DNA from: Algibacter mikhailovii
GTDB taxonomy: Bacteria; Bacteroidota; Bacteroidia; Flavobacteriales; Flavobacteriaceae
Assembly: GCF_014651495.1 (NCBI RefSeq)
Contig: NZ_BMWZ01000009.1
Span: 1-64,000 of the forward strand
Direction of reading: 5' to 3'
DNA length: 64,000 bases
Made by a program: the position numbers and the translations under genes. Below are positions 9,501-18,252 of the stretch, piece after piece. Every line of letters begins with the position of its first letter. Position 1 is the first letter of the stretch. The notes beneath the pieces are model-generated. The model saw only the letters and a list, made by a program, of their open reading frames with translations, was not told where the DNA came from and made no database searches.

Positions 9501-9866
9501 AGATGCTCCGGTAAAAAGCTCACGTTCTACATTTTGATACCCGGTAATTACAACGGCATCTAAATCTTCAAGGTCTTCTACCATTGTCAAATCAATCGTA
9601 GTTTCAGCACCAATAAGAACCGTCTGAGTTTTCATTCCAATGAAACTGACTTTTAGTTCTTCACCTTCACTAGCGAAAATGGCATAAACACCATCAAAAT
9701 CTGAAACAACACCTCTGCTTGTGCCTTTTACGATAACAGTAACACCTTCAAGCGGTAGCCCATATTCATCTGTCACCTTACCAGAAACCTGTTTTTGCTG
9801 AGCATTGATTAGTTGAATTGAAAGCACAAAAAAGAGTGCTAACAACCCGGTCAATTTCAATTTCAT
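6501..9866 (-). CDS. SusC/RagA-family TonB-linked outer-membrane transporter
   Basis: This 1121-residue protein has a signal peptide (about 1-22, ending INA). A carboxypeptidase-regulatory-like domain follows (about 25-100: VSGKVTDEYGLPLEGVTV). Next comes a plug domain with the SusC signature ESFEILRDASASALYGARA and then GVVVITTKSG, and the remainder is a 22-strand-type barrel ending in aromatic Phe (SLYVGF). It imports a ligand caught by the SusD partner, powered by TonB. It is the first gene of the operon with susD, the metallohydrolase and the DUF4302 gene. No sigma/anti-sigma pair or hybrid two-component regulator lies beside it, so its control is not visible here. Confidence 0.95.
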   Translation of the reverse strand: MKLKLTGLLALFFVLSIQLINAQQKQVSGKVTDEYGLPLEGVTVIVKGTSRGVVSDFDGVYAIFASEGEELKVSFIGMKTQTVLIGAETTIDLTMVEDLEDLDAVVITGYQNVERELFTGASQTIKARDIKLDGVADISRALEGRAAGVSVQNVTGTFGAAPRITIRGSSSILGDTKPIWIIDGVIQEEIVNLSVSDLVSGDPNTLLSSAVAGLNASDVESFEILRDASASALYGARALNGVVVITTKSGKKNQKPLVNYSVEVAVRDVPRYTNYDQLNSQETVSIYREMESKGFLDLPTSFQGRFGGIYNIMYRAINNYDAGTGQFQLQNTPEARAKFLQQYELANTDWFNTLFSAAPTQTHTLSFSSGSENATSYASLGYYTDPGWTIADRVRRLTGNLRNTYYLSDDRLKITTQLIGSMRNQLAPGTGNRQEDVVGGSFTRDFDINPFSYALNTSRALRPRDNDGNLEYSRYNWAPFNILEEIDNNSLELNVADIKFQGQAEFTINDNWTYNFLGSARFVTSNGEQSQTENSNVAGAYRANETTIVQDQNVFLFTDPDEPNSRPRVVLPVGGILTTRKNTLTTYTFRNTIDFNKTYQDVHGIRVYAGQEYRYTDRSQSSNTGYGYQFSRGGTVFTDPDILKKAILEGNDYFSSFETRQREMSFFANVTYDYNKKYVLNVTGNYEGSNRAGKSDDTRWLPTYTIGGKWNIDKEDFIQNSNVISSMAFRPSYGLVALLADNATNNLPVFRNQITDRLFSNDRENFIDIEDLQNTELTWEKTLELNLGLDIGLFNNRIMMNLDVYSRQGKDLIDLIRTTGIGGQSIKLGNNSEMTTKGIEFQINTVNIDTDDFNWKTGFNISHFNQEVTSLKQEANVFDLVTGTGRGNAVGFPKGSLFSYRFDGLNEFGLPQFLTDDPDYNPADPYDLIDFQDTENVLDYLVYEGGTEPNLTGGLANNFRYKNWDFSFFISFSAGNKIRLNPSFASEYTDLDVFPREFVNRWIAPGDEAITNVPAIASQSVLQSFGENNLERAYNAYNYSTERVADGGFVRMKNITLGYSLDSITIKKMGLSNFRMSLQTTNPFLIYSDSKLGGQDPEFFRSGGVAYPITRMFTFSLYVGF

Positions 9867-10012
9867 AGATTTTTATTTGAGTTAGTCAGATGTAAATTTC
9901 TTAATAAAAAATAAAAGAAACAAGCCGTTCTTTAAAAAAACTCCATCTAATTGCTCAATACTATAACTTTTCCTCAAGAAAAAATATTCCCATATCCTTT
10001 GACTGCTAAACA

Positions 10013-10020
10013 CAAAGATG
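10013..10020 (-). promoter_or_regulatory. Weak -7 candidate of the susC operon
   Basis: CATCTTTG on the minus strand differs from TAnnTTTG at one position. If used, it would leave a leader of about 140 bases before the SusC start codon. I found no TTG at the right spacing, so this is only a lead. Confidence 0.22.
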
Positions 10021-10096
10021 TATTTTCCCTTTCTTTTTTTAGATATCAATCCTAGACCTTAAAAGTCATTTTACAATTTATCAATACTTTAGCTTC

Positions 10097-10693
10097 ATGT
10101 TATTAAAATATCACTCTAAATATTTTCTAGAATGCGGAACTGACGAAGCAGGTCGAGGTTGTTTAGCCGGTCCGGTTACCGCTGCTGCCGTTATTCTGCC
10201 TAAAAAATTTAAGAATAGCATCTTAAATGATTCGAAACAAATAAGTGAAAAGAAACGTTTTGATTTAAAACCTATAATTGAAAAACAAGCCTTAAGTTTT
10301 GGGGTAGCTCATGTTTTTCAAGAAGACATTGATCGCATCAATATTCTTAACGCCTCCATTTTGGCCATGCACAAATCCATAGACCTTTTAAAGCCAATAC
10401 CCGAGTTTATTATTGTAGATGGGAACAAATTTAAAGCCTACAATGACATACCCCACGAAACCATTATAAAAGGAGATGGTAAATACTTAAGTATTGCAGC
10501 AGCCTCAATTTTAGCAAAAACGTATCGTGATTTATATATGGATAAAATACATGAAGAATTCCCCATGTATAATTGGAAACAAAATAAAGGATACCCCACT
10601 AAGGCTCACCGAGAAGCCATAAGAAGGTATGGCATTACAAAATATCACAGAAAATCATTCAGACTACTGCCTGAAGCCCTAAAGATAGACTGA
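10097..10693 (+). CDS. rnhB: Ribonuclease HII
   Basis: This 198-residue enzyme removes the RNA strand and single ribonucleotides from RNA-DNA hybrids. The N-terminal signature DEAGRG is at residues 16-21. Metal-binding acidic residues are visible as Asp16, Glu17, Asp108 (in FIIVDGNKF) and Asp145 (in KTYRDLYMD). The length is typical for bacterial RNase HII. It stands on the plus strand, divergent from the SusC operon, and is followed 54 bases later by a large lipoprotein gene. Confidence 0.96.
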   Translation: MLLKYHSKYFLECGTDEAGRGCLAGPVTAAAVILPKKFKNSILNDSKQISEKKRFDLKPIIEKQALSFGVAHVFQEDIDRINILNASILAMHKSIDLLKPIPEFIIVDGNKFKAYNDIPHETIIKGDGKYLSIAAASILAKTYRDLYMDKIHEEFPMYNWKQNKGYPTKAHREAIRRYGITKYHRKSFRLLPEALKID

Positions 10694-10721
10694 TAATCTT
10701 TCAATGCATAAAAAAAAATAT

Positions 10722-10729
10722 TAGGTTTG
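10722..10729 (+). promoter_or_regulatory. Candidate -7 element of the 810-residue lipoprotein gene
   Basis: TAGGTTTG matches TAnnTTTG exactly and lies 18 bases before the start codon at 10748. The upstream element would be a weak TTT at about 10699 with a spacer of 20 bases. Confidence 0.45.
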
Positions 10730-10747
10730 TAGAAATTAATTCTGTCC

Positions 10748-13180
10748 ATGAGATTTTTTGCCTTCGCCCTCCTTCTTTTATGTATTGTAGGATGCACAAA
10801 TTCTAAAACACAAAGAACTAAACTTCTAGATTTTGCACCTGCAAATGCAATGGCCATTATTAAGGTCTCTAATATGGAAAGCTTAGAAAGTGCCATTACC
10901 AATAATGATTTCCTTCAAAGATTTTCTAAAACAAATGCCTATGCCACACTTCAAAAAAAAATAGGCAACCTATCTGTATTTAGACCAGAATCAGATATTT
11001 TATTCTGTTTTTCCAAGGATAACAATGACAGTTTACAATTCTCTATTATTACGAGGCTGCATAAAGGGCTTTTTAAAACCGACTCATTAACAGACTACAA
11101 AGAGGAAACCCTCTCTTATAATGACAAAACAATCATCAAATCTACTATCAACAACACTAGCTTTTACAGTGCTCATATTGATAGTACTTTCTTTGCATCG
11201 TCATCAAAATCTATTGTAGAAGGCATTTTCACGCCAACTGAAAAATACATCACTTTAGATAAAATTTTCAACACAACGAGTAATGACAAAACCTTTTCAA
11301 TTGGAATTAGTGAGAATAGTACTTTTCTAAAATCCATGTTCATTGAAGATTCCCTTTCTATCAATTCTTTTACCCAAAGCATAGTAGCAGATGTTGAACT
11401 TAATCAAGACGGCATTTACTTTAACGGGATTACCATAGCCGAAGATTCAACCAAAAGTTTAATAAATATTTTCAAAAACACTATTCCTCAAGAAAATCAA
11501 ACCTATCGCATAGCTCCCGCCAATTGCGATGGCTTCATGAGTTTTACCTTTGATAATTATAAAACGTTTGGAACTAATCTGGCAAAATTTAACAATCAAG
11601 ATTCTATTGCAAATAATGCTGCCCTTTTCAATGATATTATAGAGGTGGGCGTTATTTACCAAGGTAAAAAGCGCGCTATTATATTAAATACTTTAGATGT
11701 AATTGCAACGCATGACGCCTTATTGAATGAACAAACACAAACAGACACCTACAGAGGAATCTCCTTATTTAATTTTAGTCAGCCAGCTTTGTTTGCCAAA
11801 ACTTTCAAACCGTTGATTAGCCATAGTAATGCTAAGCTATATTGTATTATTGACAACTTCTTTATCTTTGCTGAAGACCTTGAAATACTTCAAAATATTA
11901 TTGCTAGCTTTCAAAATAAAACGACGTTAGCAGACAAAGCCTATTTCAAATCATCTAGTGATAAGTTAAGTGATGCCTCTTCTTTACTTCAAATAATAAA
12001 CGCATCTAGTTTAAAAAGCATTATAGATAAAAACCTAGAGGAAAATAAAAGTTACAGCCTAAAACGTTATGATGCCACGGGCATTCAATTTATTTATGAT
12101 AATAATTTCGCCCATGTAAATGGCATCATTACAAAAAGTAAAAGCAAAACAAGGGCTAATTCCGTTTCTGAAGAACTCAATATTAAATTGAGTGCAGACG
12201 TATTGAACACCCCACAATTTGTGATTAACCATATTACAAATGAAAAAGAAATTGTAGTTCAGGACGTTAAAAACAATTTATATTTAATCTCAAATAAAGG
12301 AAAAATACTCTGGAAAAAGCAATTACAAGGTCCTGTATTAGGAAAGATTGAGCAAATTGATATTTATAAAAATGGCAGACTTCAATTAGCGTTTGCCACG
12401 CCAAATAGAGTGTATGTTTTAGCAAGAAATGGAAAAGAAGTAAAGCCGTTTTCGTTAAAATTCAAACATGAAATTACACAACCCCTTGCGGTTTTTGATT
12501 ATGACAAGCGTAAAAACTACAGGTTATTAGTCACCCAAGGCAAAAACGTTTTAATGTATACCGTAAAAGGTAAAATTGTTAGAGGTTTTAAGTTTAATTC
12601 TGCCAATAGCACCATTTTAACACAACCCAAACATTTTAGAATTGGCACTAAGGATTATATCACTATTAAGACTGCGAACAAAATCTATATTTTGGACCGT
12701 TTAGGTAAAACAAGAATTAAACCTAAATCATCACACAACTATTCATCCCAGCCCTTATATCTATACAATAACACCTTTACTACAACTACAGATTCTGGTG
12801 ATTTAATATCAATTGACACCAGGGGTAATGTATCTCAAAAACGATTGAATTTATCTAAAAATCATTTCTTAGAAACAACCAGTAAGACTTTAATCACGCA
12901 AAGCGAAAACAAATTATCTATAAAAAACAGAACGACTGAATTAGATTTTGGAGATTATTCGAACCCTAAAATATTTTATATTAATGATAAAATTTATGTT
13001 TCTACAACAGATATTCAGTCACATAAAGTGTACCTTTTTGATAGCCAGTCAAAGCTATTACCTAACTTCCCTGTATACGGAAACTCTAGCATTGAATTAG
13101 ATAATATTGACAAAGACAAAAACCTTGAATTTATTACTATAGGCGATGCTAACTCAATAATTTTATACCAAATGAATTAG
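10748..13180 (+). CDS. Large lipoprotein with a C-terminal propeller-like region
   Basis: This 810-residue protein of unknown function has a lipobox IVGC (Cys16). Residues 25-70 (FAPANAMAIIKVSN and onward) recall DUF3352-type repeats. From about residue 490 there are repeated beta units of the type VVQDVKNNLYLISNKGKILW and NRVYVLARNGKEV. These look like blades of a PQQ/WD-like beta-propeller and continue to the end. It is probably an envelope lipoprotein, perhaps a scaffold. It follows rnhB closely but has its own -7 word. I recall this pairing from other flavobacteria, but no role is established. Confidence 0.6.
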   Translation: MRFFAFALLLLCIVGCTNSKTQRTKLLDFAPANAMAIIKVSNMESLESAITNNDFLQRFSKTNAYATLQKKIGNLSVFRPESDILFCFSKDNNDSLQFSIITRLHKGLFKTDSLTDYKEETLSYNDKTIIKSTINNTSFYSAHIDSTFFASSSKSIVEGIFTPTEKYITLDKIFNTTSNDKTFSIGISENSTFLKSMFIEDSLSINSFTQSIVADVELNQDGIYFNGITIAEDSTKSLINIFKNTIPQENQTYRIAPANCDGFMSFTFDNYKTFGTNLAKFNNQDSIANNAALFNDIIEVGVIYQGKKRAIILNTLDVIATHDALLNEQTQTDTYRGISLFNFSQPALFAKTFKPLISHSNAKLYCIIDNFFIFAEDLEILQNIIASFQNKTTLADKAYFKSSSDKLSDASSLLQIINASSLKSIIDKNLEENKSYSLKRYDATGIQFIYDNNFAHVNGIITKSKSKTRANSVSEELNIKLSADVLNTPQFVINHITNEKEIVVQDVKNNLYLISNKGKILWKKQLQGPVLGKIEQIDIYKNGRLQLAFATPNRVYVLARNGKEVKPFSLKFKHEITQPLAVFDYDKRKNYRLLVTQGKNVLMYTVKGKIVRGFKFNSANSTILTQPKHFRIGTKDYITIKTANKIYILDRLGKTRIKPKSSHNYSSQPLYLYNNTFTTTTDSGDLISIDTRGNVSQKRLNLSKNHFLETTSKTLITQSENKLSIKNRTTELDFGDYSNPKIFYINDKIYVSTTDIQSHKVYLFDSQSKLLPNFPVYGNSSIELDNIDKDKNLEFITIGDANSIILYQMN

Positions 13181-13189
13181 CCTAACATT

Positions 13190-13219
13190 TTGTTGAAGCA
13201 AAAGTAATTTCTATCTTTA
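13190..13219 (+). promoter_or_regulatory. Promoter of the OmpA-family gene
   Basis: TTG (13190-13192), a 19-base spacer and TATCTTTA (13212-13219) fit the Bacteroidota promoter with one mismatch in the last base of the -7 word. The start codon follows 27 bases later at 13247. Confidence 0.55.
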
Positions 13220-13246
13220 GGCTAGCTATTAATTAATTGACATTCA

Positions 13247-14797
13247 ATGAAATTCCCTCAATGCGTGTGTCGCATCATAACTTTATATGTTGTTGCAGGA
13301 TTGTTCATTTCTACGACGCAAGCTCAAACAAAGCAACTCAAAAGACCCAAAAACACCATTGGTGTTTCAAGTGTAGACATATTTGTTTCTGAATCTTTTG
13401 ATATTTATGAGAAGGTTTATAAATATGATGGGTATGTTAAAGCTAAAAAACCACTTGAAGACGAAGATTTTAATACCTTAGAGTCTGCACTAAGTGATTT
13501 AGAAGGTTTAAGCGACAGTGCCCCTGATATTTTAGGAGACCTTGAGGGGCTCAGTGTTATTACCCATGGCAGAGCCACCTTAAACATGAACAAAGCAAAA
13601 AAAGCTTTAAAATATAGTATTTTAACTGCTAAAGATTTACTTTTCGGAGTAGGCAAAAACACGAAAGAACCTCAAAAAGTTAATACTGACACCTCAACTC
13701 CAATAAATAATAATTCCGAAAACGAATCTGTCCCGTCTATAGCAGCTCCTAATGTGATCCCTTCAAATGTCTCTGATGGCCTAGAAGCTTATAGCAAATA
13801 CGATTTTGTCCCGGGAGATAAAGTTTTATTCTTTGAGGATTTCTCACAAGATTTTGTTGGTGACTTTCCTAGCAAATGGAATACTAATGCTTCAGGTGAA
13901 GTTGTAAAGTTCAATAAAATTGATGGTAATTGGTTTGAATTTAAACCAGGCTATAACATTTATTATATCCCGGACGTAAAAAACCTTCCAGAAGATTACA
14001 CCATTGAATTCGATATCCTGACCCAAGGTATAAGTCAAAAAACATCATCAACGGCTAGATTAAATCTAGTTATTAGTGATAACGACAAATTTGATGCGGG
14101 TTCTGAGCACTATGTATCAGCGTCATTGCCTTTCGGGCAATTTGGGGTATTTAATATCAGAATGTCAAATTATTTCAATCGAGGAGGAGGTGACATCAAT
14201 TCTGCAATTAAGGCAGATATTCGTAATGAAGTAAAAAACCAACCCCATATTGCAATTTCAGTTACAAAACAACGCTATCGTCTTTGGGTAAACCAAACTA
14301 AATATGTTGATATACCAAGATTCATTGAAGAACTCAATGTTTTAAATTATATCAAATTCCATATTAATAACTTTAAAGATGGTGAAGAACGCGTATTTAT
14401 AAGGAATTTAAAAGTAGCTGAAGGAGGTGTTGATTTAAGACGTAAACTTCTTAGTGAAGGTAAAATTTCAACCAATGGCATCCTATTTGATTCAGGATCT
14501 GCTAATATTCAACCACAATCTTTAGGTATCGTACGACAAATTTCACAAGTACTTATGCAAGACGATACTATAAAATTAAATATTATTGGGCATACCGATG
14601 CGGATGGCTCTGAAGCAGACAACTTAAAACTATCAAAAGCACGTGCAGAGGCTGTAAAAGAAGCTCTTAAAGTTATTTACAAAGTATCTGGTAGTAGATT
14701 AGAGGCCGTAGGCAAAGGCGAAAGTGAACCTGTTGATGACAACAGTACTGTTGCTGGTAAGGCACAAAATAGACGCGTAGAATTTGTAAAAATATAA
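13247..14797 (+). CDS. OmpA-family outer-membrane protein with a central LamG-like region
   Basis: This 516-residue protein has a signal peptide (about 1-26, ending TQA). A variable N-terminal part runs to about 180. A central beta-rich region (about 190-390, beginning VLFFEDFSQDFVGDFPSKW) looks like a LamG/concanavalin-type fold. A C-terminal OmpA domain (about 400-516) carries GHTDADGSEADNLKLSKARA and NRRVEF, the hallmarks of peptidoglycan binding through diaminopimelate. It probably tethers the outer membrane to the wall while presenting the central domain. It has its own promoter and is followed 4 bases later by the TapB-like gene, so the two are likely cotranscribed. Confidence 0.85.
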   Translation: MKFPQCVCRIITLYVVAGLFISTTQAQTKQLKRPKNTIGVSSVDIFVSESFDIYEKVYKYDGYVKAKKPLEDEDFNTLESALSDLEGLSDSAPDILGDLEGLSVITHGRATLNMNKAKKALKYSILTAKDLLFGVGKNTKEPQKVNTDTSTPINNNSENESVPSIAAPNVIPSNVSDGLEAYSKYDFVPGDKVLFFEDFSQDFVGDFPSKWNTNASGEVVKFNKIDGNWFEFKPGYNIYYIPDVKNLPEDYTIEFDILTQGISQKTSSTARLNLVISDNDKFDAGSEHYVSASLPFGQFGVFNIRMSNYFNRGGGDINSAIKADIRNEVKNQPHIAISVTKQRYRLWVNQTKYVDIPRFIEELNVLNYIKFHINNFKDGEERVFIRNLKVAEGGVDLRRKLLSEGKISTNGILFDSGSANIQPQSLGIVRQISQVLMQDDTIKLNIIGHTDADGSEADNLKLSKARAEAVKEALKVIYKVSGSRLEAVGKGESEPVDDNSTVAGKAQNRRVEFVKI

Positions 14798-14801
14798 TAT
14801 C

Positions 14802-15479
14802 ATGAAAACAAAATATATAGTTGTCTTACTCGCCTTTCATATTTGCTTGCCTTTAGTAGCACAAGACACATGTAACGCGTATTATCCTTTTGAAGAAGGC
14901 GCTCAATTTGAGATTACCAATTTCAACAAGAAAGGAAAAAAAGAGGGACATGTTAGTTATAAGGTAACCAATATTGACAATCATGTTGCGACACTTGAAA
15001 CGCAAATTTTCGACGCTAAAGGAAAAGAAATTACAACTACTGAATATGATGTCACCTGCGAAGGGAATAGCATTTCCATTGATTTCAAATCATTAATGAG
15101 TCCTGAACTTTTCAAACAATATAAGGATATGGACGTTGATATGACAGGCACCAATATTGAATTCCCTAAAGATCTTGAAATTGGCCAAACTCTTAATGAT
15201 GCCAATATGAATATGGCGATTAATATGAGTGGTATGAAAATGACCATGACCATTAACATGGTAGACCGGAAAGTTGATACAAAAGAATCTATAACAACCC
15301 CTGCAGGAACGTTTGACTGTTATATTTTAAGCTATACTTCTGAAATGAAAATGGGAATGACTCATACTTTTTCAATTAAAGAATGGGTTTCTGAAGGTAT
15401 TGGCATGGTAAAAAATGAAACCTATAACAAAAAGGGAAATCTTATAAGCTATTCCGAACTGACAAAATTTAGTAAATAA
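14802..15479 (+). CDS. TapB-like/DUF3108-like secreted protein
   Basis: This is a 225-residue secreted protein. The signal peptide (about 1-20, ending LVA before QD) is followed by a single beta-rich domain. It includes YYPFEEGAQFEITNFNKKGK at the start and TPAGTFDCYILSYTSEMKMG later, the pattern of the DUF3108/TapB family. A Met-rich patch (residues about 130-150, NMNMAINMSGMKMTMTINM) is unusual and could be a surface strand. It sits in one transcription unit with the OmpA gene and ends before a strong terminator. It is likely periplasmic; its function is unknown. Confidence 0.6.
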   Translation: MKTKYIVVLLAFHICLPLVAQDTCNAYYPFEEGAQFEITNFNKKGKKEGHVSYKVTNIDNHVATLETQIFDAKGKEITTTEYDVTCEGNSISIDFKSLMSPELFKQYKDMDVDMTGTNIEFPKDLEIGQTLNDANMNMAINMSGMKMTMTINMVDRKVDTKESITTPAGTFDCYILSYTSEMKMGMTHTFSIKEWVSEGIGMVKNETYNKKGNLISYSELTKFSK

Positions 15480-15514
15480 GAACATACAAACAATTCAAGT
15501 CCTCAAATCTTATG

Positions 15515-15546
15515 GAGCGTCAAAGTATCATGCTTTGGCGCTCTTC
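15515..15546 (+). terminator. Rho-independent terminator after the OmpA/TapB unit
   Basis: Arms GAGCGTCAAAG (15515-15525) and CTTTGGCGCTC (15533-15543) pair over 11 bases with one G-U pair and a 7-base loop. A T-rich tail follows. Confidence 0.8.
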
Positions 15547-15599
15547 TTTATTAGTTATTCAAGTTATTTTAATAGTATTGCAAAATAAAACCCTAGTTC

Positions 15600-16649
15600 A
15601 TGATTTCAAGAAAAAACGCCTCGATCTCTCAATTTATAATTCATAAAGTTGGAAATAAGTTTAACGATACCAAAAACGCATTTTCTGATAAAACTGTTGA
15701 TTTTGATGAAGCAAGTTATGACTTAATGCTACCTTTTCTATTGCGCCCATTTGGTTCAGTGGTTCAAAGTTACCGTTTTAACCATCATGCAAACATCTCG
15801 CTAAATGAAATTAATAGCTATAGCACCCAACTCTTTGCGGATGAAGGATCTTTTATCGAGGTTTCCAAGCACATTGTTACCCATTTATATGAACAGTCTA
15901 GTTCAGCAAATATAAAAACTGGAGATGTCTTAGTCGTTCTTTTTGAAGGCATTGAATTTAGAGATATAACTACAAATGCTATTGGAATTTTCAAAATTGA
16001 AAGCAAGGTCAATTTCTTTCAAACCTATTTAGAAAACAATAGTTATGATGTTTTAGTGCAAAAGGGCATCAGTTCCAAAAAGGTAGATAAAGGATGCCTG
16101 ATTTTAAACCAAAGTGACGGCGAAGGGAATATTATTTTAAGCGTAGACAATAATAGTTATGATGCACAATATTGGTTAAATCACTTTTTAAATATTAAAT
16201 ATGCCGATGACTCTAATAACCATACCCAACAATACATTGAACTATGTAAGGAATTTTCAACCGAAGTTTTAAAAACAAATTATGGCGCTCAAGAACGAAA
16301 CACCTTTTTAGCTCAAACAATCGATTTTTTCAAGGAGAATGAAGTGGTAAATGTTGAACGCTTTAGAGACGAATTATTTGAAGAAGACAAACACAAGCGA
16401 GAATTCGATAACTTTAAAAAAGAGTTTGAAGGTGAACAAAATCTGGTCCTGAGAAACCAATTTGATGTTGCCGAAGCTGTAGTCACGAAGGAAAAAAGAA
16501 AGATAAAAACAGATATCAAACTAGATACGCATATTCAAATAAAACTAGATATTGATGCGCCTGATGCCTCAGCAGAATATTTAGAACGTGGTTATGACGA
16601 AGAAAAGAAAATGCATTACTACAAGGTGTTTTTTAATGCAGAAGATTAA
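15600..16649 (+). CDS. Nucleoid-associated protein, NdpA/YejK family
   Basis: This 349-residue cytoplasmic protein has no signal peptide. The N-terminal ISQFIIHKVGNKFNDTKNAF and the following FLLRPFGSVVQSYRF match the 37-kDa nucleoid-associated protein family (NdpA/YejK). Its members bind DNA or chromosome-associated factors; the exact biochemical role in Bacteroidota is not established. The length is close to the family norm. It stands alone on the plus strand after a terminator and ends 40 bases from the convergent MocR gene. Confidence 0.85.
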   Translation: MISRKNASISQFIIHKVGNKFNDTKNAFSDKTVDFDEASYDLMLPFLLRPFGSVVQSYRFNHHANISLNEINSYSTQLFADEGSFIEVSKHIVTHLYEQSSSANIKTGDVLVVLFEGIEFRDITTNAIGIFKIESKVNFFQTYLENNSYDVLVQKGISSKKVDKGCLILNQSDGEGNIILSVDNNSYDAQYWLNHFLNIKYADDSNNHTQQYIELCKEFSTEVLKTNYGAQERNTFLAQTIDFFKENEVVNVERFRDELFEEDKHKREFDNFKKEFEGEQNLVLRNQFDVAEAVVTKEKRKIKTDIKLDTHIQIKLDIDAPDASAEYLERGYDEEKKMHYYKVFFNAED

Positions 16650-16689
16650 GGTTTATTTCTTGATTCTAAAAAAAACGAAGTAATTCCGT

Positions 16690-18168
16690 TTAGCTCAAAG
16701 TCATAAAAGCCCGTTTAAGACGCTTTACAAATTCATAAATTTCTTGCTCGTTATACGCAGCAAAACCCATTCGAATACTATTGTGTTTTACATTAGCCGT
16801 ATCATAGCGTTGCCATTCGGTAATTACTAACTTTTGTGCCAAAGCCTTTTCTGAGACTTTATCCCATGAATATTTCTTATTGAGTGTAATCCAAGTAGCC
16901 ATACCCCCCTTAGGTATATCAAAAGAAACATAATCATTTAACTCCGTTTTCAACAAACTACAAAACAAATCTCGTCTTGCCTTATAAACTCTAAGCACTT
17001 TTTTGATATGCCTATCTAGATAGCCCTCTTTAATAAACTTGGCAAACGTTAGTTCTAACAAAGCATCGCCCTGTCTATCAACAAAGCGTCTAAGCTTGGC
17101 ACACTCATCAACAAAATCTTTGGATGCAATTAAATATCCAATTCTATATACAGGCGCAACAGTTTTACAGACTGAGCCTACATAAATAACATGTCCATTT
17201 TCATCATGACTTGCTAAAGGTAAAATAGGGGCATGATTGTAATGAAAGTCATAATCATAATCGTCTTCAATAATAGCAAATTTATGAATCTTTGCTAAAT
17301 TTAAAAGTTGTATTCTGCGCTCTGCAGACAGTGTTACCGCGGTAGGATGATGGTGGTGTGATGTGGTATAAACAGCTTTGATTTTATACCTTTTACAAAG
17401 CAATTCAATGTTGTTCATATCCAACCCGTGATCATCCACTTTAACGCGTAAAAGTTGCGCTCCTGCATATTCAAACGTCGTGTCAGAAGAGCTATAATTA
17501 GTTTCACCTATTATAACATAATCCTGCTTATTAAATAGAAGTTGAGAAGCCAAAAACATACCCATTTGACTACCTCTAGTGATCATAATATTATCAATAC
17601 TTATATTTAACCCACGAGTTTCATTAAGATAGGTCACTAATACTTCTCTTAGCGTGACATTGCCATAAGTAGTCCCATAAGACAAATGCTTAATCGCACT
17701 TTTCTTAGCCACACAATTCCTGTAAATCATTGCAACATCTTTAGTTGGAGCCAACCGGCTATCGGCTATACCGTCATTAACATACAAATAATCATCGTGA
17801 AAGCTTTGAGGGAAATTTCTAGTTAGTCTTTGATTTTTTTCGAATTCGAAACCAGAAATACGATCATCACAGGAATTTATAGTCTCTCCTAAACCTTTCA
17901 GTTTCAACACGGGTAAATCAGCATTTACAAAAGTTCCTTTTTGAGGAAGGCTTACTATCCAACCTTGCATGGTTAATTCTTCATAACAAGCTACGATTGT
18001 TTTCCTGTGTAACCCAAGCATTTCTGATAAGGTTCTACTCCCAGGTAATTTAGCTTTTGGGGTTAACTTGCCATGTTTAATCAAATCAATGAATTGATTG
18101 GTTAATTGTATATAAATAGGTTGTTTACTGAGTCGGTTAACAACTAAAGCCGTTTTATATGGAATCAT
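16690..18168 (-). CDS. MocR/PdxR-type transcriptional regulator (GntR HTH fused to an aminotransferase fold)
   Basis: This 492-residue protein has an N-terminal winged-helix GntR domain (about 15-80; RTLSEMLGLHRKTIVACYEE). It is fused to a fold-type I aminotransferase-like domain (about 125-490). The PLP lysine is Lys335 in GSVCKTVAPVYRIGYL, and EDDYDYDF (301-308) supplies the Asp that contacts the pyridine nitrogen. Such regulators sense pyridoxal phosphate or an amino acid adduct. It is divergent from a flavin-binding PNPOx-like gene with 84 bases between them. That is the usual layout for a MocR and its target, so it probably controls that gene. Confidence 0.9.
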   Translation of the reverse strand: MIPYKTALVVNRLSKQPIYIQLTNQFIDLIKHGKLTPKAKLPGSRTLSEMLGLHRKTIVACYEELTMQGWIVSLPQKGTFVNADLPVLKLKGLGETINSCDDRISGFEFEKNQRLTRNFPQSFHDDYLYVNDGIADSRLAPTKDVAMIYRNCVAKKSAIKHLSYGTTYGNVTLREVLVTYLNETRGLNISIDNIMITRGSQMGMFLASQLLFNKQDYVIIGETNYSSSDTTFEYAGAQLLRVKVDDHGLDMNNIELLCKRYKIKAVYTTSHHHHPTAVTLSAERRIQLLNLAKIHKFAIIEDDYDYDFHYNHAPILPLASHDENGHVIYVGSVCKTVAPVYRIGYLIASKDFVDECAKLRRFVDRQGDALLELTFAKFIKEGYLDRHIKKVLRVYKARRDLFCSLLKTELNDYVSFDIPKGGMATWITLNKKYSWDKVSEKALAQKLVITEWQRYDTANVKHNSIRMGFAAYNEQEIYEFVKRLKRAFMTLS

Positions 18169-18220
18169 AACTGGACTATTTAAAAAATGTATTCTGGACG
18201 AATGTAACCATCCACTAAAA

Positions 18221-18239
18221 TAGTAATTTTGAATTACTA
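18221..18239. promoter_or_regulatory. Inverted repeat over the -7 element in the MocR/PNPOx-like intergenic region
   Basis: TAGTAATT (18221-18228) and AATTACTA (18232-18239) are perfect inverted arms with a 3-base spacer. TAATTTTG (18224-18231), an exact TAnnTTTG word, lies inside and would serve the rightward gene at 18253. The overlap suggests an operator, probably for the divergent MocR regulator. CTGGAC is also directly repeated within this gap. Confidence 0.5.
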
Positions 18240-18252
18240 AAGGATTAAAATT

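Noticed and set aside
10645-10902. Minus-strand reading frame over the rnhB end and the following lipoprotein start
   Set aside because: It overlaps two well-supported genes on the other strand and has no recognisable domain.
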